From contig CALYQQ010000004.1 in assembly GCA_945288535.1 (NCBI GenBank), positions 93,726 through 157,725 on the forward strand: DNA of 64,000 nucleotides, written 5' to 3'. The stretch is from an uncultured Enterobacterales bacterium. Lineage in GTDB: Bacteria > Pseudomonadota > Gammaproteobacteria > Enterobacterales > CALYQQ01. Positions 37,423 through 46,893 of this stretch are shown piece after piece. Every line of letters begins with the position of its first letter. Within the stretch, counting starts at the first letter, position 1. The position numbers were made by a program, and so were the translations under genes. The notes under the pieces were generated by a model, which was not told the DNA's origin, did no database searches, and saw only the letters and a program-made list of their open reading frames with translations.

Positions 37423-38328
37423 TTTACTACCTCAACCATAATAGCTAAATTATTCATATCATTATAATCTGTTATTAATATTATGCGATATACCTATTCA
37501 GCGTAAGTTAACAAACATAATAGGCATTTGTACAAATATCCATCAAAACAAAGTTTAATATTATTAATCTTTTTTAAAATTAAAAAAAAGAAAAAGTATT
37601 GTGAGGATAATAAAGGATTATTATATTAGAGTTACGATAATTATTTTATTAGAATGTAATGTAATTATTAATTTATTATTATAATAATTTTAATTAGTTA
37701 TAATATAGTTAAATCTATATTTATATAATGCTATTTAATAATAAAATATTAGTTAATTATTTTTACATATTAAATAAAGCAATAAAATTAAATAAGTTAC
37801 ATAAAATTATTTAAAAAGACTTAATATATTTCTTACTAAAAAAAAAGAGATTACATGATTAAATTTAACGAATACTATATTTTTATTAAGACAATCTTCT
37901 TAACCTATATAAAATTAATTATTTTTAGTTTAATTTCATATTATTAACTAGAAAAATTAGTGTTGTTAATTATTTCTTTTATTTATTTTATCATTTTTTA
38001 CTTTACACTTAATATCTTACTTTGTTATTTTATTAGGGATAATTTGAATATTTTCATTAAAAATGTCATTTTTAATGAAAATATTGAAAATATATAATTT
38101 ATTTACTTTTTAATTATATAATAAAAAGTATTTTATTAAAATATAACTAGTTATTGATAATGAATTGTTTTATTTCTTATTATTATATTGTTAATTTATA
38201 AAAATATTAATAAATAACGCTTTAATAGATAAATTTAATAGAAAATTACACTATAACCAATCATAAATATTATATTTTATTATTTTATCTTTAAAAAATA
38301 CTATTAGTAAAGGAAGAGAACCTAATTA
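37423..38328. other. 900-base AT-rich divergent region
   Basis: Separates the glycosyltransferase (minus) and the ABC exporter (plus). Very low complexity, no coding frame, no RNA seen. It contains ATTTTCATTAAAAATG directly followed by a complementary run CATTTTTAATGAAAAT around 38050-38085, a long AT hairpin, possibly the remains of a terminator. The only clear control site is GGAAGAGAA before 38329. Confidence 0.45.
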
Positions 38329-39459
38329 ATGATTATTTCATTAGCTAGAGCATCGCTTATTTATGAATGGCGACGCTTTTTGCCAGCAACTCTCGCTATT
38401 ACTTTTGCTGGTTTACTTATGCTAATTCAGCTTGGTTTACTTTTAGGAATGCTAAGTGCAGTGAGTGTTTATATTGATCGTTCAAGTGCTGATTTATGGG
38501 TAGGATTTCCTGGGACACAAAGCATTGACATTCCTTATCCCATACCAGAAAAAATACGTAATAAGTTATTAATGCATCCTGAAGTTGAAGCGGTAGAGCG
38601 TTTTGCTTGGTCCTTTGCTGATTGGCAACGCCCAAGTGGTGGTAAAATTTCGGCAATATTGGTTAGTATTGATACAAATGATAAGGCAATGTCTTTTTCT
38701 AAATTACTTACACCAGAAAAAAAAGCACTATTAAAAAAACCAGGTACTATTATTGTTGATGAAAGTGATTTAAATAAACTTGATGTTTCTGTGGGTGACT
38801 TTACCGAATTAAGTGGTAAACGAGTAGAAGTTGTTGCTACAGTAAATGGGATGCGTTCAGTAACAAAAGTAAATATTTTATCCTCATTTCGTAGCGGTCG
38901 TGTAATATCTCCTCGTTTACTTACAAACGATATAGATTACTATTTAATAAAACTTAAAAAACCTGAACGTGCAGAAATTGTTCGTGATCAATTACAACCA
39001 ACAGGAAGCTATAAAACTTATCAAGTATGGACAGCAGCTGAATTTAGCTATATGTCTATGCGCTATTGGTTACTAGAATCCGGCGCAGGAAGTGGATTTC
39101 TTTTTTCTTCTCTATTAGGTTTGATTGTCGGTATTGTTATTACGAGTCAAACTTTCCTCTCTGCCATTATGGCCTCTGTGCGAGAATATGCCACTCTTCG
39201 TGCTTTAGGTGTATCAATATGGTCATTAAGTAAAGTGATTTTGGAACAATCATTATGGATTGGCTTAACTGGATGGGTCCTTATTTCGATACTAACTTTA
39301 CTTATTATTGCTTGCTTACGTTATTTCTATGTTCCATTTATCTTACCAAATATTGGCATTGTTATTATTTATAGCTTAATTATGCTCATTACATTTATGT
39401 CAGGTGGTATGACAATAAGATATTTAAAACGTGTTGAACCTTTTACATTATTACGATGA
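38329..39459 (+). CDS. ABC exporter permease, DevC-like (FtsX/MacB family)
   Basis: 376 residues. One N-terminal membrane helix (about residues 17-45), a periplasmic domain of about 200 residues (SADLWVGFPGTQSIDIPYPIPEK), then three C-terminal helices (about 258-370) with the FtsX-core segment SVREYATLRALGVS. DevC-type permeases pair with DevA ATPases and DevB adaptors to export glycolipids or other hydrophobic molecules through TolC-like channels. Followed after 9 bases by the ATPase gene. GGAAGAGAACC upstream. Substrate unknown. Confidence 0.85.
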   Translation: MIISLARASLIYEWRRFLPATLAITFAGLLMLIQLGLLLGMLSAVSVYIDRSSADLWVGFPGTQSIDIPYPIPEKIRNKLLMHPEVEAVERFAWSFADWQRPSGGKISAILVSIDTNDKAMSFSKLLTPEKKALLKKPGTIIVDESDLNKLDVSVGDFTELSGKRVEVVATVNGMRSVTKVNILSSFRSGRVISPRLLTNDIDYYLIKLKKPERAEIVRDQLQPTGSYKTYQVWTAAEFSYMSMRYWLLESGAGSGFLFSSLLGLIVGIVITSQTFLSAIMASVREYATLRALGVSIWSLSKVILEQSLWIGLTGWVLISILTLLIIACLRYFYVPFILPNIGIVIIYSLIMLITFMSGGMTIRYLKRVEPFTLLR

Positions 39460-39468
39460 ACAGACCTT

Positions 39469-40182
39469 ATGGAACAGATAGAAACAATAAATATTAAACA
39501 TGTTTCACATGGTTTTTTAACCGGAAAAATTATGCAACCTGTGTTAGCGGATATTAATTTATCTGTGCTATCGGGTGAGCTAACCTTAATTATCGGGCCA
39601 TCTGGATCGGGTAAAAGTACGTTATTAGCAACCATTTCTGGCTTATTAAGACCCAATCATGGTCATATTTGTATTTTTAATCAAAATATAATGTCTTTAA
39701 ATGATCGAGCTCTTGAACAGTTCCGTTTTAAGCACTGTGGTTTTGTTTTTCAGGGATATAATTTATTTAATTCTCTCACTGCGTTAGAAAATGTGTTATT
39801 ACCCTTAAATTATGGTTATCCCATTGAACGAGAAGAAGCAGAGCAGCGAGCATATAATGCATTAAAAATAGTGGGTATGGCAAATAAGCAAACAATGCGG
39901 CCTATTGAATTATCAGGTGGAGAAAAACAGCGAGTAGCTATTGCCAGAGCGTTAATAAAAAATCCCCCTTTATTATTTGCTGATGAGCCAACAAGTGCAT
40001 TGGATAAAGTGAGTGGGCAAAATATTATTGATATTTTACGCACAATAGCTCATAAACGAAATGCAACTGTGGTTGCAGTATCCCATGACCATCGGCTGAT
40101 AAGTCATGCAGATCGTATTATTACTATTGAAGATGGACGGATAAAACATGATGTTTCAAAAAATAAAACAAAAACGGAGTGA
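39469..40182 (+). CDS. ABC exporter ATPase, DevA/LolD-like
   Basis: 237 residues. Walker A GPSGSGKST (near residue 43), signature LSGGEKQRVAIARAL (near 145), Walker B LLFADEPTSALD (near 165) and the switch histidine in VAVSHDHR are intact. This type energises MacB/LolCE/DevC permeases. Its 3' end overlaps the adaptor gene by 35 bases, so the three genes form one tightly coupled unit. Confidence 0.9.
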   Translation: MEQIETINIKHVSHGFLTGKIMQPVLADINLSVLSGELTLIIGPSGSGKSTLLATISGLLRPNHGHICIFNQNIMSLNDRALEQFRFKHCGFVFQGYNLFNSLTALENVLLPLNYGYPIEREEAEQRAYNALKIVGMANKQTMRPIELSGGEKQRVAIARALIKNPPLLFADEPTSALDKVSGQNIIDILRTIAHKRNATVVAVSHDHRLISHADRIITIEDGRIKHDVSKNKTKTE

Positions 40183-41080
40183 AACTAAACAATTTGTATC
40201 GCAAAATCTTTTTATTATGTGGTGTACTATATCTATTTTACTGTCTGGTTGTGATAGTAAAAGTTCAAATAAAAATAAGGAAATATCTTTATCTTCTCCG
40301 TGGGTAGCTGTTTTAAAAGGTGAAGTTAGTGTCGAAGGTGGTTTAATTAATATTGATTCTCCACGTGGTGGTATTGTTAGTCAAGTTTTGGTTGAGGAAG
40401 GGGATTCTGTTAAACGAAATGATTTACTTGCAAAAATAGATGATCGTGAAGCAATAAAAAATCTGAATATTAGCTTAAAACAATATCATCAAGCTACTAA
40501 AGATATTGCTTGGGTTAAAGAAAAGCTCGCTATCGCTAAGCGAGAATATGAGAGAGTATCAAGCATTGGTCATATCTCTATACCCCAACTTGATATTGAT
40601 AAAGCCGGTGATGATGTCAGATTACTTACCCATGAACTATCAGTAAAAAATGCCTCATTATCAGTATTAGGAGCACAAGTGGATGCAGCTAAACTTGAAG
40701 TCGAAAAACACTATATACGTGCGCCTATTAATGGAAAAATTGTAAAACGTGATGCTCGTATTGGTGAAGGAATATCTATGTATAATGTCAATCGATTATT
40801 TCAATTGGCACCTGATACACCACGAATTATTAGAGCTGAATTAGATGATATCTATGCTAAAGATGTAAAGCCCGGACAGAAAGCTGATGTTACTCTCGAA
40901 AACGATGATAGCCGAGTATTTAAAGCTGAAGTGATACGACTTAGTGACGTCGTTGGTTATAAATTGCCTTCAGATGATCCTGCTGATAGGAAAGATGTTC
41001 GTATACTTGAATGCGTATTAAGTTTTAATTCAGATGAATTACGTATTGGTCAGAGAGTATTAGTAAAAATATTGCATTGA
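40148..41080 (+). CDS. HlyD/DevB-type membrane fusion protein, probable lipoprotein
   Basis: 310 residues. The N-terminus ends in a lipobox, LLSGC (Cys near residue 35), suggesting a lipid-anchored periplasmic adaptor. Then comes a biotinyl-lipoyl half motif (SPRGGIVSQVLVEEGDSVKRNDLLAKID), a coiled-coil hairpin (about residues 115-195), the second lipoyl half (IRAPINGKIVKRDARIGEG) and a beta-barrel domain. It would bridge the permease to an outer membrane channel; no TolC gene is in the window. Two adjacent ATG codons (40148, 40151) and an internal ATG at 40217 are possible starts. Confidence 0.85.
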   Translation: MMFQKIKQKRSETKQFVSQNLFIMWCTISILLSGCDSKSSNKNKEISLSSPWVAVLKGEVSVEGGLINIDSPRGGIVSQVLVEEGDSVKRNDLLAKIDDREAIKNLNISLKQYHQATKDIAWVKEKLAIAKREYERVSSIGHISIPQLDIDKAGDDVRLLTHELSVKNASLSVLGAQVDAAKLEVEKHYIRAPINGKIVKRDARIGEGISMYNVNRLFQLAPDTPRIIRAELDDIYAKDVKPGQKADVTLENDDSRVFKAEVIRLSDVVGYKLPSDDPADRKDVRILECVLSFNSDELRIGQRVLVKILH

Positions 41081-41273
41081 TATTTCTTTTATAAAAAAAT
41101 TAAATAATTTTATATGTATAAAAATATAGAGTAACTTTATTATATCCGGTTACATAATAAACAAATTACATAATGATCTAATTAAGCTTTTTACTAATTA
41201 GTGTTAATATTATTTACTCACTTATAAATAATATTAATAATGTTAAATTAACTTATTATTAAGCTTGTTCTGA

Positions 41274-42178
41274 TTAGTAAATAAAGTTATCCCCAGATAA
41301 TAAGGATTCTCCTGACCAACGATAAGCTACTAGTTTTCCATTTGTACTCGCTGCAGAGTAATCTACGCAAGTAATATGTTTTGGTAATGGTTTACCTGTA
41401 AGCCAGTAATGGCCAAGAAATAACGGCTTTTTATCATTATCATCTTGATAATATTTTACTAATTTCTTATCTGGCAATAGAGCAAGTTGCTCTGGTGGCA
41501 TCATACATAATTGTTTTAAAGAAACTGCCTTCTTTATCCAACATTTAATTCTAGTCGAATAACGTGTAATACTTTCTTTATCCTAATAAAAAATATCATT
41601 GGGTAATTTAAGCTCTTTTCCTTTTAATAATATTTCAAGAATAGAAGAAAGCGCATATTTTTTATCAAATGCGTTTGGCCAGAAAGAAGAAGTTAAACGA
41701 TGTTTTTTATCAAGATAAGGGGATAAGCGTTTAATTAGTGTATTATTCCAACAAGCATGAATAATACGGATACCATCGATATTAAGATAAATCGGTAATT
41801 GTTTAAACCAATTAATATACTGTTGATAACATTTGGGTTAATCTATAAATGAATCAAAAAATATTTTATATTGTTTTAAATTATGTTTAGTCTGAGGGCG
41901 TAAAAATGTGCTGTTTTTGTTGGATTAGACATTGACCAGCTAATGGCATTGAGTTCATAATTTCCCATTACTACCAATGCGTTATTATGATCAACCATTT
42001 GTTTAACAATAGATTGAGTTTTAAGTTGCTCAGGTCCACGATCAATAAGGTCACCTACGTAAATAACCTTGTAACACGCATGCTGCCAGCCGTTTTTTGT
42101 TAATTGATAGCCTAAGTTTAGTAATAGATTAATGAGCTTTTCTGTTTAGCCATGAATATCACCAATAATATCATACAT
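41274..42178 (-). pseudogene. Broken calcineurin-like metallophosphoesterase (serine/threonine phosphatase type)
   Basis: Reading the minus strand from 42178 (preceded by GAGGTA) gives MYDIIGDIHG, then a TAA, and later GDLIDRGPEQ and GNYEL, the metal-binding motifs of PPP-type phosphatases (GDIHG, GDxxDRG, GNHE). A frameshift lies near 41890-41910, a second TAA follows FDSFID, a TAG follows NDIFY near 41587, and the remaining 76 codons (from 41504) run openly to GDNFIY. Three stops and one frameshift mean no full product. The reading is otherwise continuous, so decay looks recent. The histidine of GNHE is already a tyrosine. Confidence 0.88.
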
Positions 42179-42568
42179 AATATACCTCATATAATTAGAT
42201 TATTATCTTTTACACCTTATTTAATTAAATTTTATAAAAAATATTATTATATTTATTTTTTCAGTATAATTTTATTTATAGTAAAATAAAAACATATAAT
42301 ATAATACAGGTGTATCAATATTAATTTAAATAATATAATTAATTTTATTTTAATTATGTCAATAATATTAAAACAAAATTTAACATTTTTTCATGAGTTA
42401 ACAAATATACTAATTTTAGCAATTTTATATAAATAGAAATATTTATAAAATCTATAATAAAGTTTATAAATAATAAGATTAAATAAATAGAAAATTATAG
42501 CTAATTTTTAAATAATAATTTCTCTACTTCTATTTTAGTTTATTTGTTAATGAAAGGATTTACATAGC
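42179..42568. other. AT-rich intergenic region upstream of the TPM gene
   Basis: 390 bases with no gene. It probably holds the promoter of the plus-strand TPM gene (and formerly of the phosphatase). AAAGGA lies 12 bases before 42569. Confidence 0.4.
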
Positions 42569-43804
42569 ATGATTAAATATTATATGAAATTGATCTATTT
42601 ACTTGCTTTTACTCTATTATTAATGAGCAATTATAGTCGTGCAGTAACATATACTATTGATTCAGTGCCTAATCCTTATAAACAAGCTAACATTACTTAT
42701 GTTGTTAATCCTGATCAAATTATTACAAAAGAGGATGTAGCTACAATATATGAACAACTAGCAAAATTAGAGAGCGAAAGCACGGTTGAAGTCACCGTTG
42801 TTGCATTAAATTCTATTGGTAATGTAGATACACGTCAGTTTGCGAATCAACTATTTAATAAATGGAAAATCGGTAGAAGTAAATTAAATAATGGGTTACT
42901 AATTTTATTAGTAGTTGATCAACGGCAAGTCGTTTTTGAGACGGGTTATGGACTAGAAGGTATTTTACCTGATATTACCTGTTATAAAATTCAACAACAG
43001 TATATGGTACCGCTATTACAAAAAAATAATTTTAGCAAAGGACTGGTAGAAGGTGTTAATGGAACATATCGTTATTTAATATCTCATGGTATCAATAAAG
43101 AATTTACTAAAATGAGTAATAAGTCGTCAGGAAATAAACAAATATCATGGAATAACTTTTTAATTAGCTCATTCTTTGTAGCACTTAGTGCAATTTTATT
43201 AATTATAATTTTACCTAGAAGAGGAAATAAAGAGCCACAAAATATATTAAGAAAAGCTGATATATGGGCTTTTATCATTAGCATCTTTATTTTTATTTTT
43301 ATACCTTCTTTTTTACTCTTTTTACTTTTCTATTTATTATTTTACCGTAACTTTTTAGTAAAAAAGACAATATTCTGTCCTAATTGCCACTCGAGTAAAT
43401 ATATTATATTATCTGGAATAGAAGCAAAAACGTATCTTTCAGAAAAAAAATGGTTTGAGAAAAAAATAGGCGCAGCAAAAAATGAGGTTTATCGTTGCCT
43501 TAACTGTAACCATATTTATACGATAGCTTGGCCAACAAATCGTTATGCTATTTGTAGCAATTGTAAAGTTAATGCATTGGAATTTGATAAACCAATAATT
43601 ATTAAACAAGCAACAAGTAGATATGCTGGAGAAGGAGTTAAAAAGGCACATTGCCTTTATTGTGGATATCGCTTCGAACATCCCTTTTCTATTCCGATGA
43701 TCACACAACCTAATTTTGATCATTATGATAGATATAATGATCATGATTCTAATTCTCGTGGTGGTGGCTCATCTGGTGGCGGTGGCTCACGAAGTAGCTT
43801 CTAA
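42569..43804 (+). CDS. TPM domain membrane protein (YgcG-like) with zinc ribbons and Gly/Ser-rich tail
   Basis: 411 residues. A signal peptide (about 1-26) leads into a TPM domain (about 30-175: VDTRQFANQLFNKWKIG, NGLLILLVVDQRQVVFETGYGLEGILPD), a membrane segment near 190-212, a second hydrophobic pair near 228-262, then a cytoplasmic region with four CxxC pairs (CPNC, CLNC, CSNC, CLYC), i.e. two zinc ribbons, and the tail RGGGSSGGGGSRSS. TPM proteins are widespread, with suspected phosphatase or membrane quality roles; the Gly-rich tail is typical. Function here is unknown. Confidence 0.85.
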   Translation: MIKYYMKLIYLLAFTLLLMSNYSRAVTYTIDSVPNPYKQANITYVVNPDQIITKEDVATIYEQLAKLESESTVEVTVVALNSIGNVDTRQFANQLFNKWKIGRSKLNNGLLILLVVDQRQVVFETGYGLEGILPDITCYKIQQQYMVPLLQKNNFSKGLVEGVNGTYRYLISHGINKEFTKMSNKSSGNKQISWNNFLISSFFVALSAILLIIILPRRGNKEPQNILRKADIWAFIISIFIFIFIPSFLLFLLFYLLFYRNFLVKKTIFCPNCHSSKYIILSGIEAKTYLSEKKWFEKKIGAAKNEVYRCLNCNHIYTIAWPTNRYAICSNCKVNALEFDKPIIIKQATSRYAGEGVKKAHCLYCGYRFEHPFSIPMITQPNFDHYDRYNDHDSNSRGGGSSGGGGSRSSF

Positions 43805-44202
43805 TTTATTATTCAAATAAATGTGATAATAATTACATAGTTAGTACACTAAAGCACTTTTAAAAAGTTTTTATGACTTATTAATTAATAATAATTTAAA
43901 AAAATATAATTTTTATTTAATAAAATCAGTTGATTTATATTTTTTAATAATTTTATTTTCATTAAAATTAACCAAAAAATTTAAGTAATTTATTATTTAA
44001 TGAATGTAACTTATTTTAAATAAATAAAAGTAAATATATAATGATAGTATAAAACTTTATCATATATTTTAATAAATTAAATAGTATAAGTTTTATAAAA
44101 GCATCTATGCTTATAGTGATAATAATCTATTACCTTAGATTATTGCTACTTCATTTAAAACGGTAAAGTAATATTTAATTTATATTTAATAAAGGAGAAT
44201 AT
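43805..44202. other. AT-rich region upstream of the YegP gene
   Basis: 400 bases without a gene. AATAATCTA (44121-44129) and TAGATTATT (44136-44144) form a 9-bp hairpin about 60 bases before the YegP start. AAAGGAG is a strong ribosome site. Confidence 0.4.
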
Positions 44203-44535
44203 ATGAGTTGTAAATTTGAAATTTTTATTGGTAAAAATAAACAATTTTATTTTCATTTTAAAAGTAGTAATGGGGAAATTGTTTTAGCAAGTGAAGGATA
44301 TGAGACAAAAGAGTCTTGCCAAAAAGGAATTGAATCAGTAAAAAAACACGCAATAGAAGATAAGTATTACGAGAAAAAAAAGGTAAGTAATGATAAATAT
44401 ATGTTTAATTTAAAAGCTGTTAACGGTAAAGTTATCGGGACTAGTCAAAGCTATATTTCTGAACAAACGCGTCAAAAAGGAATAGAATCGTTAAAGCACA
44501 ATGCTGTTAACGCCACTATACATGATTTATCCTAG
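44203..44535 (+). CDS. yegP: YegP family protein (UPF0339, two-repeat)
   Basis: 110 residues, exactly the size of E. coli YegP. Two tandem repeats of about 48 residues, each with the pattern F-x-L/F-K-x-x-N-G-x-x-I and a GI-S-V/L end (QKGIESVKKHA; RQKGIESLKHNA). The fold is a small beta-rich dimer of unknown function. Strong AAAGGAG ribosome site 6 bases before ATG. Confidence 0.9.
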   Translation: MSCKFEIFIGKNKQFYFHFKSSNGEIVLASEGYETKESCQKGIESVKKHAIEDKYYEKKKVSNDKYMFNLKAVNGKVIGTSQSYISEQTRQKGIESLKHNAVNATIHDLS

Positions 44536-44570
44536 TAAAGCGAATGCTATTCATCCATTAAAATAAGGTA

Positions 44571-44596
44571 ATCTTTTTTGTGATTGCCTTAGTTTA
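44571..44596 (+). terminator. Possible terminator after yegP
   Basis: AAGGTAATC and GATTGCCTT pair with one wobble around a T-rich loop. The T run lies in the loop rather than after the stem, so this is only tentative. Confidence 0.35.
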
Positions 44597-44724
44597 TCCC
44601 TATCAGTGGTAATAATTTTCTATTATTATTTACTATAAAAAATAATATTGTTAAATAATTTGCTTATAGCTTATTAAAGTAAAAAGCAAATGACTAACCA
44701 AAATAGAAAAGATGTATATATATT

Positions 44725-45447
44725 ATGCAGGATAATGCAACAGCTAAATACTCACTTATCCATTGTAAAATAGAAAAAGATGATAATATCAATATTTCTC
44801 GGTTACCTTTATCTATACGTCGATTCGCCAACCGTTATAACGGGTTACGGCGTAGTCAGTATTTGATGGGGCGGGCCTTATTAGCTGAATTATTATTTAG
44901 GCAAACGTCTATTTTGCAATTACCCGATATTGTGTTAGTAGAAAAAGGTAGACCTATTTTTGCTGACAGCACATTACCTGACTTTAATATTAGCCATAGT
45001 GGAAACCATATTATAGTTGCTTTAGCAGCATCATCTTACCGTATTGGGCTTGATATAGAGTTGTATAGGCCACGTAATCGTTTACTAGCAGTAGCAAAAC
45101 ATAGTTTAAGCGATAATGAATATCAATGGTTAACTTCATTATCAAATGATAAACAAGCTGCTGGATTTTGGCATCTATGGACCTTACGTGAATCTATTTT
45201 GAAGTTAGCAGGTGAAGGTATATGGCAAATGAAGGAAATTACACTTTTTCCAGAGAAAAAAAAAATGAGAACATCCTTTATTGATACACCGTTTTCTTTA
45301 ACAGGAAAATTAGGCGATATGTTTTGGGCTATTAGTAGTAATAATCCATTGTATATTAACGATCTTCAGTGGTTTAGTACTGATAGCAATATAACACAAT
45401 TGACCCCTGTGACCTTACCTGAAATAACGATCTATACACACGATTAA
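44725..45447 (+). CDS. acpT: 4'-phosphopantetheinyl transferase, AcpT/Gsp type
   Basis: 240 residues. Transfers phosphopantetheine from CoA to a serine of a carrier protein. The family motifs are present: FNISHSGNHIIVAL (near residue 90), the Mg2+ site RIGLDIEL (near residue 110), and FWHLWTLRESILKLAGEG (near residue 150), where the usual Lys-Glu-Ser is Arg-Glu-Ser. Resembles E. coli AcpT more than EntD. No polyketide, nonribosomal peptide or aryl-polyene gene cluster lies nearby to name its carrier protein. Confidence 0.85.
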   Translation: MQDNATAKYSLIHCKIEKDDNINISRLPLSIRRFANRYNGLRRSQYLMGRALLAELLFRQTSILQLPDIVLVEKGRPIFADSTLPDFNISHSGNHIIVALAASSYRIGLDIELYRPRNRLLAVAKHSLSDNEYQWLTSLSNDKQAAGFWHLWTLRESILKLAGEGIWQMKEITLFPEKKKMRTSFIDTPFSLTGKLGDMFWAISSNNPLYINDLQWFSTDSNITQLTPVTLPEITIYTHD

Positions 45448-45756
45448 GCAAAAAGAAGCAAATTTAGTGTTCAATGTGTATACAATAACAATAATTGGTG
45501 GATTATTCTTAATACAAGATGAAATAGATTAGTCAATTTTATTTTTATTGATGAACGATCTTAATTGTTTATCAAAAGAATAATAGCACGTTATTAATGC
45601 ATAAATGTCATTTTCTATTTGGTAATCAATACAACAAGTTCACGACGTAATAGATAGTATAGCGTGGAAGATAGGAATAAAATTCTCTATAGAATGAACG
45701 GTTTTATTATCTTTTGATGACTTATATAGCATTGCTTTTTGGTGAATATAGTTGAT
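45448..45756. other. Spacer between acpT and the tRNA-Pro gene
   Basis: About 310 bases with no coding frame and no second tRNA. It contains a slightly richer base mix than other gaps here, but nothing recognisable. Confidence 0.35.
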
Positions 45757-45833
45757 TGGTCGGCGAGAGAGGATTCGAACCTCCGACCCACTGGTCCCAA
45801 ACCAGTTGCGCTACCAGGCTGCGCTACTCGCCG
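45757..45833 (-). tRNA. proM: tRNA-Pro(UGG)
   Basis: 77 bases on the minus strand, ending in encoded CCA. The acceptor stem CGGCGAG pairs with CTCGCCG; the anticodon loop reads TTTGGGA with anticodon TGG; the T loop is GGTTCGAATCC. Nearly identical to E. coli proM. In E. coli proM is the last of argX-hisR-leuT-proM; here no partner tRNA is visible on either side. Confidence 0.97.
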
Positions 45834-46149
45834 AAGTGGCGTGAATATTACTTCCACCATTAAAAATCGTCAACTTATTTTTAACCTATTAACTGAGCGT
45901 TAATTACATATTTTATTTAACTTTATGAAAAATATAAAAATTTTAGTAGGTTCATAATTTAATATTTTTGCATGATATGATGATTTTTTATTAATTGACC
46001 ATTAAATAGCTAATTAATTGATATTGCAGGTGACTTATCACATACATATTATAAAATAGCTTATAACAAAGTAGCGTTATAAAGAATATGATCTAGCTAA
46101 TTGCTGACATGTATTGATAATTTTATTTCTATTGGGATGTGAGGTATAT
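45834..46149. other. AT-rich gap between tRNA-Pro and fpr
   Basis: About 315 bases that must contain the divergent promoters of tRNA-Pro (minus) and fpr (plus). No gene seen. GAGG at 46141-46144 is the fpr ribosome site. Confidence 0.35.
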
Positions 46150-46893
46150 ATGGCTAAATGGTTAACAGGTGAAGTCATTGCTGTTGAACACTGGACTGAC
46201 ACGCTTTTTAGCCTAAAACTTAAAGCGGATATTAGTCCTTTTAAAGCAGGTCAATATTGTAAGTTAGCATTAGATATTAAAGGCGAACGTATAGCTAGAG
46301 CGTATTCTTTCGTTAACGCACCAGAAAGTGATTATATTGAATTTTATCTTGTCAATGTTTTAAATGGTAAACTAAGTCCTTATTTACATCGATTACGCCC
46401 GGGTGATCACGTGTGGATCACAGAAGAATCTAACGGTTTTTTTGTAATCGAAGAAATACCAAATAGTGATACTTTATGGATGTTTGCTACAGGTGTTGCA
46501 CCAGGACCTTATTTATCAATATTACAATCAGGTAAAGATCTTGAACGATTTAAACATATTGTATTAGTTCACGCAGTGCGTTATCAACAAAATTTAAATT
46601 ACTGGCCATTAATGCAAAAGCTAGCAAAGCAATACCAGGGGAAATTAATTATAAAAGCGGTGTTGAGTCAGGATCACCATCCTGATGCTTTATCAGGGCG
46701 ATTACCTGGATTAATTGCAAATGGTGCATTGGAAGCAAGTATCGGGTTATCTATTAGTAATCAAAACAGTCATGTAATGTTGTGTGGAAATCCTCAAATG
46801 ATCGCGGATTGTCGTGACGTTCTTAAATATCGGGATATGCATAAACATTTACGTCGACGAGCTGGACATATTACTAGTGAGCATTATTGGTAA
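46150..46893 (+). CDS. fpr: Ferredoxin/flavodoxin-NADP+ reductase
   Basis: 247 residues (E. coli 248). FAD-binding barrel with RAYSFVNAP (near residue 50), then the NADP-binding Rossmann half (FATGVAPGPYLSIL, near residue 117; LCGNPQM near 213) and the conserved C-terminal aromatic EHYW. Supplies reduced flavodoxin or ferredoxin to Fe-S and radical enzymes. An ATG 36 bases upstream (46114) is in frame, but GAGG plus the E. coli start support 46150. In E. coli FixFe-S and oxidative stress regulators (SoxS) act here; no site is assigned. Confidence 0.96.
   Translation: MAKWLTGEVIAVEHWTDTLFSLKLKADISPFKAGQYCKLALDIKGERIARAYSFVNAPESDYIEFYLVNVLNGKLSPYLHRLRPGDHVWITEESNGFFVIEEIPNSDTLWMFATGVAPGPYLSILQSGKDLERFKHIVLVHAVRYQQNLNYWPLMQKLAKQYQGKLIIKAVLSQDHHPDALSGRLPGLIANGALEASIGLSISNQNSHVMLCGNPQMIADCRDVLKYRDMHKHLRRRAGHITSEHYW

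Noticed and set aside
38040..38090. Long AT hairpin near 38060 as a terminator
   Set aside because: It is hundreds of bases from both flanking genes, and a stem made almost only of A/T pairs is expected by chance in such DNA.
41274..41504. Open frame of 76 codons as an independent gene
   Set aside because: Its sequence is the C-terminal end of the broken phosphatase; the upstream motifs continue in the same or shifted frame through stops.
43439..43744. 101-codon minus-strand frame inside the TPM gene
   Set aside because: Antisense to the zinc ribbons; its Cys-rich look results from the complementary codons.
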